Shown here: one piece after another, positions 17,643 to 26,069 of the stretch
How positions within the stretch are numbered: position 1 is the first letter of the stretch
How the letters are laid out: every line of letters starts with the position of its first letter
Origin: Bacteroidales bacterium
GTDB taxonomy: Bacteria > Bacteroidota > Bacteroidia > Bacteroidales > VadinHA17
DNA length: 35,015 nt
NCBI GenBank assembly: GCA_007132995.1
Contig: SLNP01000111.1
Span: 1-35,015, forward strand
Reading direction: 5' to 3'
Notes under the pieces: model-generated
What the model saw: only the letters and a program-made list of their open reading frames with translations
The model's database searches: none
Told to the model about the DNA's origin: nothing
Program-made: the position numbers and the translations under genes

Positions 17643-17724
17643 GCGGATGTGGCGTAATTGGTAGCCGCGCCAGACTTAGGATCTGGTGTCTTCGGACGTG
17701 GGGGTTCGAGTCCCTTCATCCGCA
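17643..17724 (+). tRNA. tRNA-Leu, anticodon TAG
   Basis: The 82-nt gene folds as a class II tRNA. The acceptor stem GCGGATG (17643-17649) pairs with CATCCGC (17717-17723), with discriminator A at 17724. The anticodon stem CCAGA/TCTGG encloses the loop CTTAGGA with anticodon TAG at 17677-17679, which reads CUA and, by wobble, other CUN leucine codons. A long variable arm (TGTCTTCGGACG region) supports leucine. The T loop is TTCGAGT. CCA is not encoded. It lies between lptB and tig with its own -7 element. Confidence 0.96.
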
Positions 17725-17732
17725 CTCTGTCT

Positions 17733-17777
17733 GACCGCTTAACCGGATCGTTACAGCGAAGGTTCAAGCGGTCTTTT
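17733..17777 (+). terminator. Terminator-like hairpin between tRNA-Leu and tig
   Basis: GACCGCTT (17733-17740) pairs perfectly with AAGCGGTC (17766-17773), a stem that can extend inward by three more pairs across a small internal loop, and is followed by TTTT. The U-run is short, so it may end the tRNA transcript only in part and leave read-through into tig. Confidence 0.6.
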
Positions 17778-17806
17778 GAATGGTAAACAAAGAAGAATAC
17801 TGTAAA

Positions 17807-19138
17807 ATGGAGATTAATCTTGAGAAGAGTGACAATCTGAATGCCGTACTTGAGGTGCAGATTGAGAAAGAGGACTATCACGAAAAAGTTGAGAGGGAGT
17901 TGAAAAATCAGAGGAAGAAGGCCCAGATAAAGGGTTTCCGCCCGGGCATGGCTCCTCCCGGACTGATAAGGAAGCTTTATGGTAAGGCCGTTCTTTTCGA
18001 CGAACTCAACAACATAGTTGCAGAGGCCGTATCGGGCTACATAAGAGATGAGAAGCTAAATCTGCTTGGTGAGCCCATGCCACAGCCCTTTGATATCGAT
18101 GAAGAGGGTGACAAAGATAATTTCACCTTCCGTTTTGATGTCGGGATGGCTCCGGAATTTGAGGTGTCGGTAACGAAGAAAACCAAAATACCACTCTATA
18201 AGATAAAGCCTGACGATAAGATGAGAGAGGGCTTCATACAGAATTACCGCCAAAGGCATGGTGAGTTCCGGCAGGGAGACATTACCACTCTTGAGTCAAT
18301 GATTACAGGCGACATAAAAGAGCTTCAGGCCGAAGGCGATGACGGGCTCTTCGTAGAGGGTGCTTCGATGCTGGTCAACTTTGTTGCCGACGACCATAAA
18401 GAGAACTTCATAGGTAAAAAGGTGGGTGACACTATCGAATTTGACCTGAAAGAGACCATAAGCAATGAGGCTGAGATATCTTCGCTGCTCAGGATACCCA
18501 GAGAGGATGCAAAGAGCATTGATGGAACCTTCAGCTTTACAATCAACGAGATAAAAAACTTCGAGCCTGCTCCCATGGAGCCTGCATTCTTCAAGGCCGT
18601 TTTTGAAACCGACGAAGAGATTGACGAGAAGCAGTTCAGGGAGAGAATAGAGAAGGAGTTGGAGGACAACCTTCAGAAAGAGAGTGAGGGTCGCTTCCGC
18701 ATTGATGCGGTAGAGCATATGGTTAAGAATACCGGTATAGAGCTGCCGGAAGAGTTCCTTAAAAGGTGGCTTATAAAAAATAATGAGAACCTGACCGAAG
18801 AGGAAGTGATGAAAGAGTTTGACGGCTTCATAAAGGGTATGAAATGGCAGCTTATAAGGAATAAGATAGCTTCCGAAAATGAGATAAAGGTTGATCAGGA
18901 TGAGCTTGTTGCAGAGGCTATTACAACCACGAGAATGCAGTTTCAGCAATATGGACTACACCATGTTACCGATGAGCAGATAGAGGGTTATGCCAAAGAG
19001 ATGTCAGCAAATGAAGAGCAGGCCAGGAAGCTTGCCGACAGGGTTCTTGAAACAAAGGTAACAGCCTGGATAAGGGAGAATGCCAAAGCTGAAGAGAAGA
19101 GTGTTACCGCAGAACAGTTTAACAAACTTTTTGAGTAA
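17807..19138 (+). CDS. tig: Trigger factor, ribosome-associated chaperone
   Basis: The 443-residue product binds near the ribosome exit tunnel and shields new chains. The N-terminal ribosome-binding domain shows the signature region KGFRPGMAPPGLIRKLYG (about 42-59), a divergent form of G-F-R-x-x-x-x-P. The middle is divergent for the FKBP-like domain, and the C-terminal helical arm region has the expected charged helices. I chose the ATG at 17807 (MEINLEKSDNLN), which aligns with the usual family start; an in-frame ATG at 17780 would add nine residues next to the hairpin. It precedes clpP and clpX, a widely conserved order that links folding and degradation. Confidence 0.92.
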   Translation: MEINLEKSDNLNAVLEVQIEKEDYHEKVERELKNQRKKAQIKGFRPGMAPPGLIRKLYGKAVLFDELNNIVAEAVSGYIRDEKLNLLGEPMPQPFDIDEEGDKDNFTFRFDVGMAPEFEVSVTKKTKIPLYKIKPDDKMREGFIQNYRQRHGEFRQGDITTLESMITGDIKELQAEGDDGLFVEGASMLVNFVADDHKENFIGKKVGDTIEFDLKETISNEAEISSLLRIPREDAKSIDGTFSFTINEIKNFEPAPMEPAFFKAVFETDEEIDEKQFRERIEKELEDNLQKESEGRFRIDAVEHMVKNTGIELPEEFLKRWLIKNNENLTEEEVMKEFDGFIKGMKWQLIRNKIASENEIKVDQDELVAEAITTTRMQFQQYGLHHVTDEQIEGYAKEMSANEEQARKLADRVLETKVTAWIRENAKAEEKSVTAEQFNKLFE

Positions 19139-19173
19139 CAAGCCTTGGGCGACATCCTTTGCATAATATTTTC

Positions 19174-19181
19174 TATTTTTG
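19174..19181 (+). promoter_or_regulatory. Possible clpPX promoter -7 element
   Basis: TATTTTTG matches TAnnTTTG exactly and sits 25 nt before the clpP ATG, in the 68-base gap after tig. No well-spaced -33 TTG is present: candidates lie 12 and 26 nt upstream. It could give clpPX expression independent of tig. Confidence 0.45.
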
Positions 19182-19206
19182 AACTGCTAAACCATATAAG
19201 AGCCAT

Positions 19207-19887
19207 ATGAGTAACTTTGAAGATTTCGGCAAATTTGCCAGAAGCGAAAAGGGGATAAGCAGCCTTACACTGCACAAATATTCAGCGATAACAAGCAGCT
19301 ACATCTCTCCTACCATCATAGAGGAGAGGCAGCTTAACATTGCAACCATGGATGTCTTCTCCAGGCTGATGATGGATCGCATCATATTCCTGGGTCTTCC
19401 CATAGATGTCTATGTTGCCAACATCATTCAGGCCCAGCTGCTATATCTCGATTCAAACGACCCCGGCAGGGATATTATGATATATTTCAACACCCCCGGA
19501 GGATCGGTGCATGCAGGCCTTGGAATATATGACACCATGCAGTATATCTCTGCCGATGTGGCAACCATGTGTACAGGAATGGCTGCATCGATGGGGGCAG
19601 TGCTTCTTACCGCCGGAACCAAAGGCAAGCGTTCGGCACTCAGGCATTCAAGACTGATGATACATCAGCCCATGGGCGGAGCCGAAGGGCAGGCGTCAGA
19701 TATTGAGATAATGGCCCGTGAAATAGTAAAGCTAAAGCGCGAGCTTTATGAGATAATAGCTCTCCACTCGGGTAATGATGCCGACAAGGTGGAAAAGGAT
19801 GCCGACAGAGACTACTGGATGACCTCTCAAGAGGCCAAAGAGTACGGCATGATCGATGAGGTACTTTTCAGAGATAAAGGAAAATAG
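19207..19887 (+). CDS. clpP: ATP-dependent Clp protease proteolytic subunit ClpP
   Basis: The 226-residue product is the serine protease that forms the double seven-ring chamber fed by ClpX. The catalytic triad is intact: Ser128 in GMAASMG, His153 in MIHQP and Asp202, with the same 25- and 74-residue spacings as in E. coli ClpP. The first 30 or so residues are a propeptide-like extension compared with short ClpPs. clpX begins five bases after its stop, so the two are translated from one message. No sign of a second ClpP paralogue in the window. Confidence 0.98.
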   Translation: MSNFEDFGKFARSEKGISSLTLHKYSAITSSYISPTIIEERQLNIATMDVFSRLMMDRIIFLGLPIDVYVANIIQAQLLYLDSNDPGRDIMIYFNTPGGSVHAGLGIYDTMQYISADVATMCTGMAASMGAVLLTAGTKGKRSALRHSRLMIHQPMGGAEGQASDIEIMAREIVKLKRELYEIIALHSGNDADKVEKDADRDYWMTSQEAKEYGMIDEVLFRDKGK

Positions 19888-19892
19888 CGGTT

Positions 19893-21104
19893 ATGGACAG
19901 ATGCTCATTTTGCGGTAAGCCCAAGAAGGAGTGCAAGATACTGGTTGCAGGGCTCGACGGCCATATATGTGACAACTGCATTGAGCAGGCTCACAGTATA
20001 ATGGTCGAAGAGATAGGTTCAGCCGGTGACCTGATGTTCGATGACATTAAGCTTAAGAAGCCGGTCGATATAAAGGATTTTCTCGACCAGTATGTTATCG
20101 GTCAGGAGTCGGCAAAAAAAATTCTCTCGGTAGCGGTTTACAACCACTACAAAAGACTTATGCAGAAAGAGGGCAAAGATGAAACAGAGGTTGAAAAGTC
20201 CAATATTATACTTGTAGGAGAGACAGGCACCGGTAAAACGCTCCTGGCAAGAACCGTGGCCCGTATGCTTCATGTACCATTCGCAATAGTAGATGCAACC
20301 GTGCTTACCGAGGCCGGATATGTCGGAGAGGATATTGAGAGCCTTCTTACAAGGCTGCTGCAAAACGCCGACTACAATGTAAAGGCAGCCGAGAAGGGCA
20401 TTGTCTTTATTGATGAGATAGACAAGATTGCCCGGAAGAGTGGCAACCCCAGTATAACCAGGGATGTCTCGGGCGAGGGGGTTCAGCAGGGTCTGCTCAA
20501 GCTGCTTGAGGGCTCTGTGGTCAATGTACCCCCACAGGGGGGAAGGAAGCATCCCGAGCAGAAGATGATACCCGTAGATACCAGGAACATCCTCTTTATC
20601 TGCGGCGGAGCCTTTGAAGGTATTGAGAAGAAGATAGCGTCAAGGCTCAACACACAGGTTGTCGGGTACGGAGCCACCAGAACCAGAGAGCATATTGACA
20701 AGGATAATATGCTTCAGTATGTAGCCCCCCAGGATCTGAGAAGCTTTGGCCTGATACCTGAGATTGTGGGAAGGCTGCCGGTACTCACATATCTGGAACC
20801 CCTTGGCAAAGATGCACTCAGGGCCATATTGACAGAGCCGAAAAACGCGATAATTAAGCAGTACATCAAGCTCTTCCAAATGGACGGCATTGAGCTTACC
20901 ATTAAAGATGAGGTGCTCGACTATGTGGTTGAGAAGGCTATAGAGTTCAGGCTGGGAGCCAGAGGGCTGAGGGCCATCTGCGAAACCATAATGATAGATG
21001 CCATGTTTGAGCTCCCCTCCGGCAATGAGAAAAAGTTTGTCGTCACAGTAGAGTATGCCCGCAAAATGCTCGGGAAAAAGAACCTCAACCTGCTGAGAGC
21101 GTAG
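19893..21104 (+). CDS. clpX: ATP-dependent Clp protease ATP-binding subunit ClpX
   Basis: The 403-residue AAA+ unfoldase delivers tagged proteins to ClpP. The N-terminal zinc domain has Cys4, Cys7, Cys26 and Cys29. Walker A is GETGTGKT (109-116) and Walker B is IVFIDEID (170-177). The pore loop GYVGED (142-147) and C-terminal small domain ([10 protein letters not shown]) are present. The loop that contacts ClpP reads VGYGA (about 258-262), where E. coli has IGF; a change at this hydrophobic site is seen in other Bacteroidota as far as I recall. It is convergent with the next gene. Confidence 0.98.
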   Translation: MDRCSFCGKPKKECKILVAGLDGHICDNCIEQAHSIMVEEIGSAGDLMFDDIKLKKPVDIKDFLDQYVIGQESAKKILSVAVYNHYKRLMQKEGKDETEVEKSNIILVGETGTGKTLLARTVARMLHVPFAIVDATVLTEAGYVGEDIESLLTRLLQNADYNVKAAEKGIVFIDEIDKIARKSGNPSITRDVSGEGVQQGLLKLLEGSVVNVPPQGGRKHPEQKMIPVDTRNILFICGGAFEGIEKKIASRLNTQVVGYGATRTREHIDKDNMLQYVAPQDLRSFGLIPEIVGRLPVLTYLEPLGKDALRAILTEPKNAIIKQYIKLFQMDGIELTIKDEVLDYVVEKAIEFRLGARGLRAICETIMIDAMFELPSGNEKKFVVTVEYARKMLGKKNLNLLRA

Positions 21105-21212
21105 CCAAATCCATTCCGGACCTCACCGCGGCAGGGGCTGCGCAACATTGCACCACGCCAGCTGCAACGGCACCAACAGACACTCTTTCAGGAAAATAAC
21201 AGTATTGGCTCT

Positions 21213-22391
21213 TCACCGGTCGCTGTGAGATACCCGGAAGCGAGGCTCGGCGCCGGCATACTCCTCAGGCCAAACCACAACCTTTATACCATCCTGCCAC
21301 TGTATGAAAACCCCGGTATTGGCAATCTGGTAACCTCTCTCATCGACCGCATAAGGACCGAAAAGGGTCATCGTCTCCATCTCAAGCAGCTCGTCTCTAA
21401 GTCTCTCCTGATCAAAAGACCCTGCCCTCTCTGCGGCCTCCATAAAAAGCATACAGCTGCCATAGGCTCCCGCTGCATGAAAGCTGGGTTCGACACCAAA
21501 TCTGGCGATGTAGGAGTTAGTGAAATCTTCGACTCCCGGGTATGGAAGTGAGGGTTCCCACGCTGAAAGCCCGAATATGTTCTCTGCCGCCTCTCCCAGT
21601 TCATCGCGAAATCGGTCAACGGCCCCCGAGGTTCCAACCATATCCGGCTCCACCCCCATCTCTCTCATCTGTCGCACTACAGATATAAAGTCATCGAGTG
21701 CTGAGGCAGATAGTGCAAGAACCTCTGCCCCCGACTCACTCACCTTCTGAAGAAGTGGTGAAAAATCGGTTGTTCCGGAACTGTAGCTCTCCAGAAGAAC
21801 CACCTCCATATCCCTCTCAACCGCAAGGTCGGCTGCCCCACGGCCAGCGGCAGCAGGGAAAAGGGCATTTTCATGAATAACCGCCACCTTTCCGAGCCCC
21901 CTTTCGCAGGCCATATCTATAAGCCCCGCCAGGAAAAGTTCGGCAGGTGGAAGCACCATAAAGAGGTACTCTCTGCCCTGCTCCCATATTGAGGTGGTTG
22001 CCGCAAGCGGTGTTATCTGCACCATCCGGTGCATCTCGGTAACAGGCGCCACCGCTTCGGTAAGAGTCGACCCGTAAGGGCCCATAACGGCATCTACCTT
22101 ATGCTCTGTAATCAGCTTCTCATACAGCTCAATTGCCACTGAGTTCTCAGAGCGGTCGTCCAGAATAATAAACTCAACCTCACGGCCCAGAATACCGCCA
22201 CGCTCATTGATCTGCTCCTGCCATAGCAGGTAGCCGTTTCGTGCGGCGATACCCTGTGTTGAGTAGGCCCCGGTCTCTGACATGGTAGCCCCTATAACAA
22301 GCGGCCGGCTCTCATCTTCTCTGGCCCATCTTACTATTATCAATATCACTACCACCAGTAAAAGTATCGGCAATACGGGTCTTCTCTTCAT
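21213..22391 (-). CDS. Periplasmic ligand-binding protein (Peripla_BP_6, Leu/Ile/Val-binding type)
   Basis: The 392-residue product starts with a charged MKRRP and a long hydrophobic stretch (about 6-20) with no lipobox cysteine, so it is either secreted or anchored by its uncleaved signal. The mature part is a type I periplasmic binding fold: PLVIGATMSETGAYSTQGIAARNGYLLW at the first strand-helix pair, GILGREVEFIILDDRS next, and VDAVMGPYGSTLT. Such proteins bind amino acids or other small molecules for ABC import or sensing. No LivHMGF-type permease or ATPase is nearby, so the partner is unknown. The ATG at 22391 has a good Shine-Dalgarno site; an in-frame GTG at 22421 is less likely. Confidence 0.88.
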   Translation of the reverse strand: MKRRPVLPILLLVVVILIIVRWAREDESRPLVIGATMSETGAYSTQGIAARNGYLLWQEQINERGGILGREVEFIILDDRSENSVAIELYEKLITEHKVDAVMGPYGSTLTEAVAPVTEMHRMVQITPLAATTSIWEQGREYLFMVLPPAELFLAGLIDMACERGLGKVAVIHENALFPAAAGRGAADLAVERDMEVVLLESYSSGTTDFSPLLQKVSESGAEVLALSASALDDFISVVRQMREMGVEPDMVGTSGAVDRFRDELGEAAENIFGLSAWEPSLPYPGVEDFTNSYIARFGVEPSFHAAGAYGSCMLFMEAAERAGSFDQERLRDELLEMETMTLFGPYAVDERGYQIANTGVFIQWQDGIKVVVWPEEYAGAEPRFRVSHSDR

Positions 22392-22399
22392 AATCAAAT

Positions 22400-22406
22400 C
22401 TCCTTT
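22400..22406 (-). promoter_or_regulatory. Shine-Dalgarno site deciding the binding-protein start
   Basis: The minus strand reads AAAGGAG here, with 8 nt to the ATG at 22391. A strong Shine-Dalgarno is uncommon in this window and picks this start over the GTG at 22421. Confidence 0.75.
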
Positions 22407-22484
22407 TATCTCCGCCACCACCCTTCATAAAGGCACTGCTGAGCAGGCCTTCATTGGGGCAGAGCCGGATGCCATACAACCTTG

Positions 22485-22501
22485 AGCAGGCAGAGCCTGC
22501 T
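22485..22501 (-). repeat. Perfect short hairpin just after folA
   Basis: AGCAGGC and GCCTGCT form a 7-bp stem with a 3-nt loop, starting 4 nt past the folA stop. There is no U-run. It resembles the hairpin after carB and may act as a 3' end stabiliser or a REP-like element. Confidence 0.5.
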
Positions 22502-22505
22502 TCTT

Positions 22506-23000
22506 TCAGCGGCGATCTCTGCGCTCCCAGGTTACATAGCTATAGTTAAAATCATTCTTCTTATCATACCACGGACCCTCTCTCTCAACCTCTTCCCATA
22601 CTGAGGTATCTATGGCAGGGAAAAAGGTGTCGGCCGTGAACTCTTTGTCAACCTCAGTAATCATCAACCTGTCGGCCAGATTCATAAACTGGCTGTAGAT
22701 CATACCTCCGCCAATCACAAATATATCACCGCTATCTCTGCATACATTCAGGGCCTCTTCGAGAGAGCGTGCTGTGTGGTCGCAGTCAAAGCACTCATCG
22801 GGATTATCGGTGAGTACAATATTTTTCCTTCCCGGCAGCGGTTTAACAGGCAGCGACTCCCATGTCTTCTTGCCCATCAATACGCAGTGGCCCGAGGTTA
22901 TGCGCTTAAACCGCTTCAGATCTTCAGGAAGGTGCCACAGCAGGTCGTTATTCATACCTATAGCCCTGTTCCGTGCTATTGCCACAATAATTGTTATCAT
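22506..23000 (-). CDS. folA: Dihydrofolate reductase
   Basis: The 164-residue product reduces dihydrofolate to tetrahydrofolate with NADPH. It shows the N-terminal MITIIVAIARNRAIGMNNDL, the substrate-binding WHLPEDLKRFK with the key acidic Asp27, the LMGKKTWESLP segment (41-51), PLPGRKNIVLT, and the NADPH-binding VIGGGMIYSQF. Length is normal. It lies 83 nt downstream of thyA on the same strand; the pairing is functional because thymidylate synthase makes the dihydrofolate that this enzyme recycles. Confidence 0.97.
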   Translation of the reverse strand: MITIIVAIARNRAIGMNNDLLWHLPEDLKRFKRITSGHCVLMGKKTWESLPVKPLPGRKNIVLTDNPDECFDCDHTARSLEEALNVCRDSGDIFVIGGGMIYSQFMNLADRLMITEVDKEFTADTFFPAIDTSVWEEVEREGPWYDKKNDFNYSYVTWERRDRR

Positions 23001-23083
23001 GCCACTTCTCTATTCCGTTCATATCTCTTCAGCCCCTCCGCTATATTGGGCAGCGGCTGTTTTGCAAAACTGTTTCACCCCAC

Positions 23084-23878
23084 TCATACAGATATCTCAC
23101 CTTTAATATGGGGATGTGCCTGATAGTTTTCGATATTGAAGTCTTCATATCTGAAGAGGTCTATCTCCCTGACCTCCGGGTTAACCGTTACCTCAGGAAG
23201 GGGAAGAGGATCGCGGGTAAGCTGCAACTTCGCCTGCCCGGTATGGTTGAGATAGATATGTGCATCACCAAGCGTATGTATAAACTCCCCCGGCTTCAAC
23301 CCCGTAACCGAAGCCATCATAAGGAGAAGGAAGGAGTAGGATGCAATATTGAAAGGCACGCCGAGAAATATGTCGGCACTCCTCTGATAGAGCTGACATG
23401 AGAGTCGCCCACCGGCCACATAGAACTGAAACAGGATGTGACAGGGAGGAAGTGCCATCTTGTCAAGTTCGCCGGGGTTCCATGCCGAAACAATATGGCG
23501 GCGTGAATCGGGATCACGGCGCAGAGAATCTGCCACACCCTTTAACTGATCTATTGAGCCACCTCCATAGCGGGGCCATGAGCGCCATTGTGCGCCGTAA
23601 ACCGGACCAAGGTTGCCATCCTGATCGGCCCACTCATTCCATATACGAACTCCGTTTTCCTGCAAATACCCTACATTGGTATCTCCGCTGATAAACCAGA
23701 GCAGCTCGTGAAGTATCGATTTAACATGCAGTCTCTTTGTAGTCATCAGCGGAAAGCCTTTGCCAAGGTCAAAGCGCATCTGATAACCGAAAACGCTTAT
23801 GGTACCGGTTCCGGTACGGTCGCTTTTCCTCTCTCCGCTTGTCAGAACATGATCAAGAAGCTCAAGGTACTGCCTCAT
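23084..23878 (-). CDS. thyA: Thymidylate synthase ThyA
   Basis: The 264-residue product converts dUMP and methylene-THF to dTMP and dihydrofolate. It has the same length as the E. coli enzyme and keeps the catalytic Cys146 in PPCHILFQF, the Arg-rich phosphate site ([11 protein letters not shown], 120-130), DRTGTGT (20-26) and the C-terminal [10 protein letters not shown]...[10 protein letters not shown]. The gene lies between the CNT nucleoside transporter and folA on one strand, a compact thymidylate group. It is the folate-dependent ThyA type, not flavin-dependent ThyX. Confidence 0.98.
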   Translation of the reverse strand: MRQYLELLDHVLTSGERKSDRTGTGTISVFGYQMRFDLGKGFPLMTTKRLHVKSILHELLWFISGDTNVGYLQENGVRIWNEWADQDGNLGPVYGAQWRSWPRYGGGSIDQLKGVADSLRRDPDSRRHIVSAWNPGELDKMALPPCHILFQFYVAGGRLSCQLYQRSADIFLGVPFNIASYSFLLLMMASVTGLKPGEFIHTLGDAHIYLNHTGQAKLQLTRDPLPLPEVTVNPEVREIDLFRYEDFNIENYQAHPHIKGEISV

Positions 23879-23922
23879 CGTTATCTCTCTCTTTTAAATA
23901 AATATATTACCCTTCAATTACC

Positions 23923-25401
23923 TCACCCCATTATGGTGCCTATTATGGTAGCAGACATCAGCGATGCGAGGGTTCCTCCCATAAGTGCTCTGAGTCCCAG
24001 CCTTGAGAGCAGGACCCTCTGATTGGGGGCAAGAGAACCAATCCCGCCGATCTGTATTCCCACAGAGGCGAAGTTTGCAAAACCGGCCAGCATGTATGTG
24101 GCCATTATTATAGATCTGTTATGGGTGAAAGCCCCGGCCTCCTTGAGCTCTGCAAGGCTTATATAGCCGACAAATTCGGTCATAATCACCTTCTCACCCA
24201 GAAGCCTTCCCAGCAGTGTGATATCCTCTCCTCCCACCCCAATAAGCCACATGACCGGGGCGAACAGATATCCCAGCAGAAACTGAAGAGAGAGCTTCTG
24301 GTAATCCCCGCCGGTTGCCTCACCGATAACCGTATTAAGGCCAGTCCAGTCGCCCGTTTTCTGTAGAATGTAGTTGGCGAAAGCGATAAAGGCCAGAAAG
24401 GTCAGGAGCATGGCGGCTACATTGGCAGCCAGTCTCAGCCCTTCACCGGTTCCGTTCGAAATAGCGTCAAGCACATTACTGCCCACCTTATCGCGCGATA
24501 TGACAATATCGCTATCGATGCTCTCTCTCTGGGGAACAATTATTTTGGCTATTACAACGGCACCGGGCGCGGCCATTACCGATGCGGCAAGCAGGTGTTT
24601 TGCAAAGATAAGCCTCTGGGCCGGATCGTCACCTCCGAGAAATCCTATATAGGCAGCCAGCACACCGCCGGCAAGGGTTGCCATGCCTCCGGTCATCACA
24701 AGCATTATTTCAGAGGGGGTCATCTTCGGCAGATAGGCTTTAACCATCAGCGGTGACTCAGTCTGGCCAAGGAAAATGTTGCCCGCCACAGAGAGACTCT
24801 CGGCTCCGCTTATCTTCATTGCCTTCGTCATAAGCCAGGCCAGTGCAAACACCACCTTCTGTATTATACCGAGGTAGAAAAGCAGAGAGGTGAGAGCCGA
24901 AAAGAAGACAATGGTTGGAAGAATCTGAAAGGCGAATATCATTCCAAACGAATCGATATCCATAAGGCTGCCGAAAAGGAATGTGCTGCCTTCGGTTGTA
25001 AAGTCAAGTATCTTAACGAATATGCGTCCCACGAAATCGAAAACAGTCCTGATGATGGGCACATAGAGAATTCCCGCAGCCAGAAGCACCTGTATAGAGA
25101 GACCGGTAACAACGACGCGCCAGTTTACTCCTCTTTTGTTATTGCTGAACAGCCATGCAAGGCCTGTTATGACCGCCATTCCCAAAAGCCCCCTGAGCAG
25201 TGACAAAAGTGTCAGACCGCCTCCCGAAGAGATGTCGGCCACAGAGCTACCGACACTGTTGTTTCCGGCAGAGACCTCAGTTGCAGCTGCATCGCAGCAG
25301 CTAATATCGCCCGCCTCCTGTATAAAATAGGAGCCCTCCAGATCATGCGAAAGCAGTATCAGCAGGATTGCAAAACAGGAGAAGAGGGTTGCTGATCTCA
25401 T
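23923..25401 (-). CDS. Concentrative nucleoside transporter (CNT/NupC family)
   Basis: The 492-residue inner membrane protein has about ten membrane segments and the CNT signature GQTESP (212-217) followed by LMVKAYLPKMTPSE, where the family binds nucleoside. It imports nucleosides with a sodium or proton gradient. The N-terminus is unusual: a cleavable-looking signal (1-24) and a mature periplasmic stretch of about 40 residues with adjacent Cys35-Cys36 before the first core segment. Its start overlaps the stop of the DUF151 gene by 4 bases (ATGA), so the two are probably coupled in translation. thyA follows 44 nt downstream. Confidence 0.93.
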   Translation of the reverse strand: MRSATLFSCFAILLILLSHDLEGSYFIQEAGDISCCDAAATEVSAGNNSVGSSVADISSGGGLTLLSLLRGLLGMAVITGLAWLFSNNKRGVNWRVVVTGLSIQVLLAAGILYVPIIRTVFDFVGRIFVKILDFTTEGSTFLFGSLMDIDSFGMIFAFQILPTIVFFSALTSLLFYLGIIQKVVFALAWLMTKAMKISGAESLSVAGNIFLGQTESPLMVKAYLPKMTPSEIMLVMTGGMATLAGGVLAAYIGFLGGDDPAQRLIFAKHLLAASVMAAPGAVVIAKIIVPQRESIDSDIVISRDKVGSNVLDAISNGTGEGLRLAANVAAMLLTFLAFIAFANYILQKTGDWTGLNTVIGEATGGDYQKLSLQFLLGYLFAPVMWLIGVGGEDITLLGRLLGEKVIMTEFVGYISLAELKEAGAFTHNRSIIMATYMLAGFANFASVGIQIGGIGSLAPNQRVLLSRLGLRALMGGTLASLMSATIIGTIMG

Positions 25402-26009
25402 TCCTTATCGGATTTACCTTTGCCCTTCCTCCTGTCGAGTTCAGCCTTAAGCGCCGCGGCTCTCTCATAATCCTCCTTTTTTACAGCCTCATCCATAACC
25501 GCCTTGATATCTGAATCAGATAGGCTTGCATACTCATCCTCCTGCAAGCCCGAGCTTCCGCTATCCTCTTCGCTCTCCGGGTCGGGAGTCTCTTCGCTGG
25601 TATCGATAATAATACCGGCCTTATCCATTATCTCGCTCGTGGTGTAAACAGGACAATTAAACCGGAGCGCAAGGGCTACGGCATCAGAGGTTCTGGAGTC
25701 GATCGGAAACTCCTTCTCGCCGTTACTGCACAATATTTTTGAATAGAACACACCCTCTTCCAGCCTGTCTATAAAGACCTCAAAAACTGTGATCCCGAAG
25801 TTGTCGGCAAAACTTTTGAACAGATCATGTGTAAGGGGTCGCGGTGGCTTCAGGTTTTCCAGTTTTATAACTATAGATTGTGCCTCAAAGCCCCCTATTA
25901 TAATCGGTATACGCCTCTCACCATCCTCTTCTGCGAGCACAAGGGCGTATGCCCCTGTCTGGGTCTGGCTGTATGAGATACCCAGTACCTTAAGTTTTAT
26001 TCTATTCAT
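25398..26009 (-). CDS. Bifunctional nuclease (BFN/DUF151) family protein with UVR motif
   Basis: The 203-residue product has an N-terminal DUF151 domain (about 1-135), recognised by GISYSQTQTGAYALVLAEE, RRIPIIIGGFEAQSI and DSRTSDAVALALRFNCPVY. Family members from plants and Thermotoga have been described as nucleases. An acidic linker (about 138-160) leads to a C-terminal UVR-like helix pair (KAVMDEAVKKEDYERAAALKAEL), the kind found in UvrB/UvrC and McsA. The role is uncertain; nucleic-acid breakdown feeding the nucleoside transporter encoded next is a guess from context. An exact -7 element lies about 53 nt before the ATG at 26009. Confidence 0.9.
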   Translation of the reverse strand: MNRIKLKVLGISYSQTQTGAYALVLAEEDGERRIPIIIGGFEAQSIVIKLENLKPPRPLTHDLFKSFADNFGITVFEVFIDRLEEGVFYSKILCSNGEKEFPIDSRTSDAVALALRFNCPVYTTSEIMDKAGIIIDTSEETPDPESEEDSGSSGLQEDEYASLSDSDIKAVMDEAVKKEDYERAAALKAELDRRKGKGKSDKE

Positions 26010-26061
26010 AACAGACTCTAATCCTTTTCGAAATAATCGATAGCCACTTTTTCTCTCCAGA

Positions 26062-26069
26062 CAAATATA
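26062..26069 (-). promoter_or_regulatory. Probable promoter of the DUF151-CNT-thyA-folA group (-7 element)
   Basis: The minus strand reads TATATTTG, an exact match to TAnnTTTG, 52 nt before the DUF151 start codon. No TTG is seen at the expected -33 distance. Confidence 0.5.

Noticed and set aside
18296..18949. 217-codon open frame on the minus strand
   Set aside because: It lies wholly inside tig in antisense and has no recognisable domain; codon structure belongs to tig.
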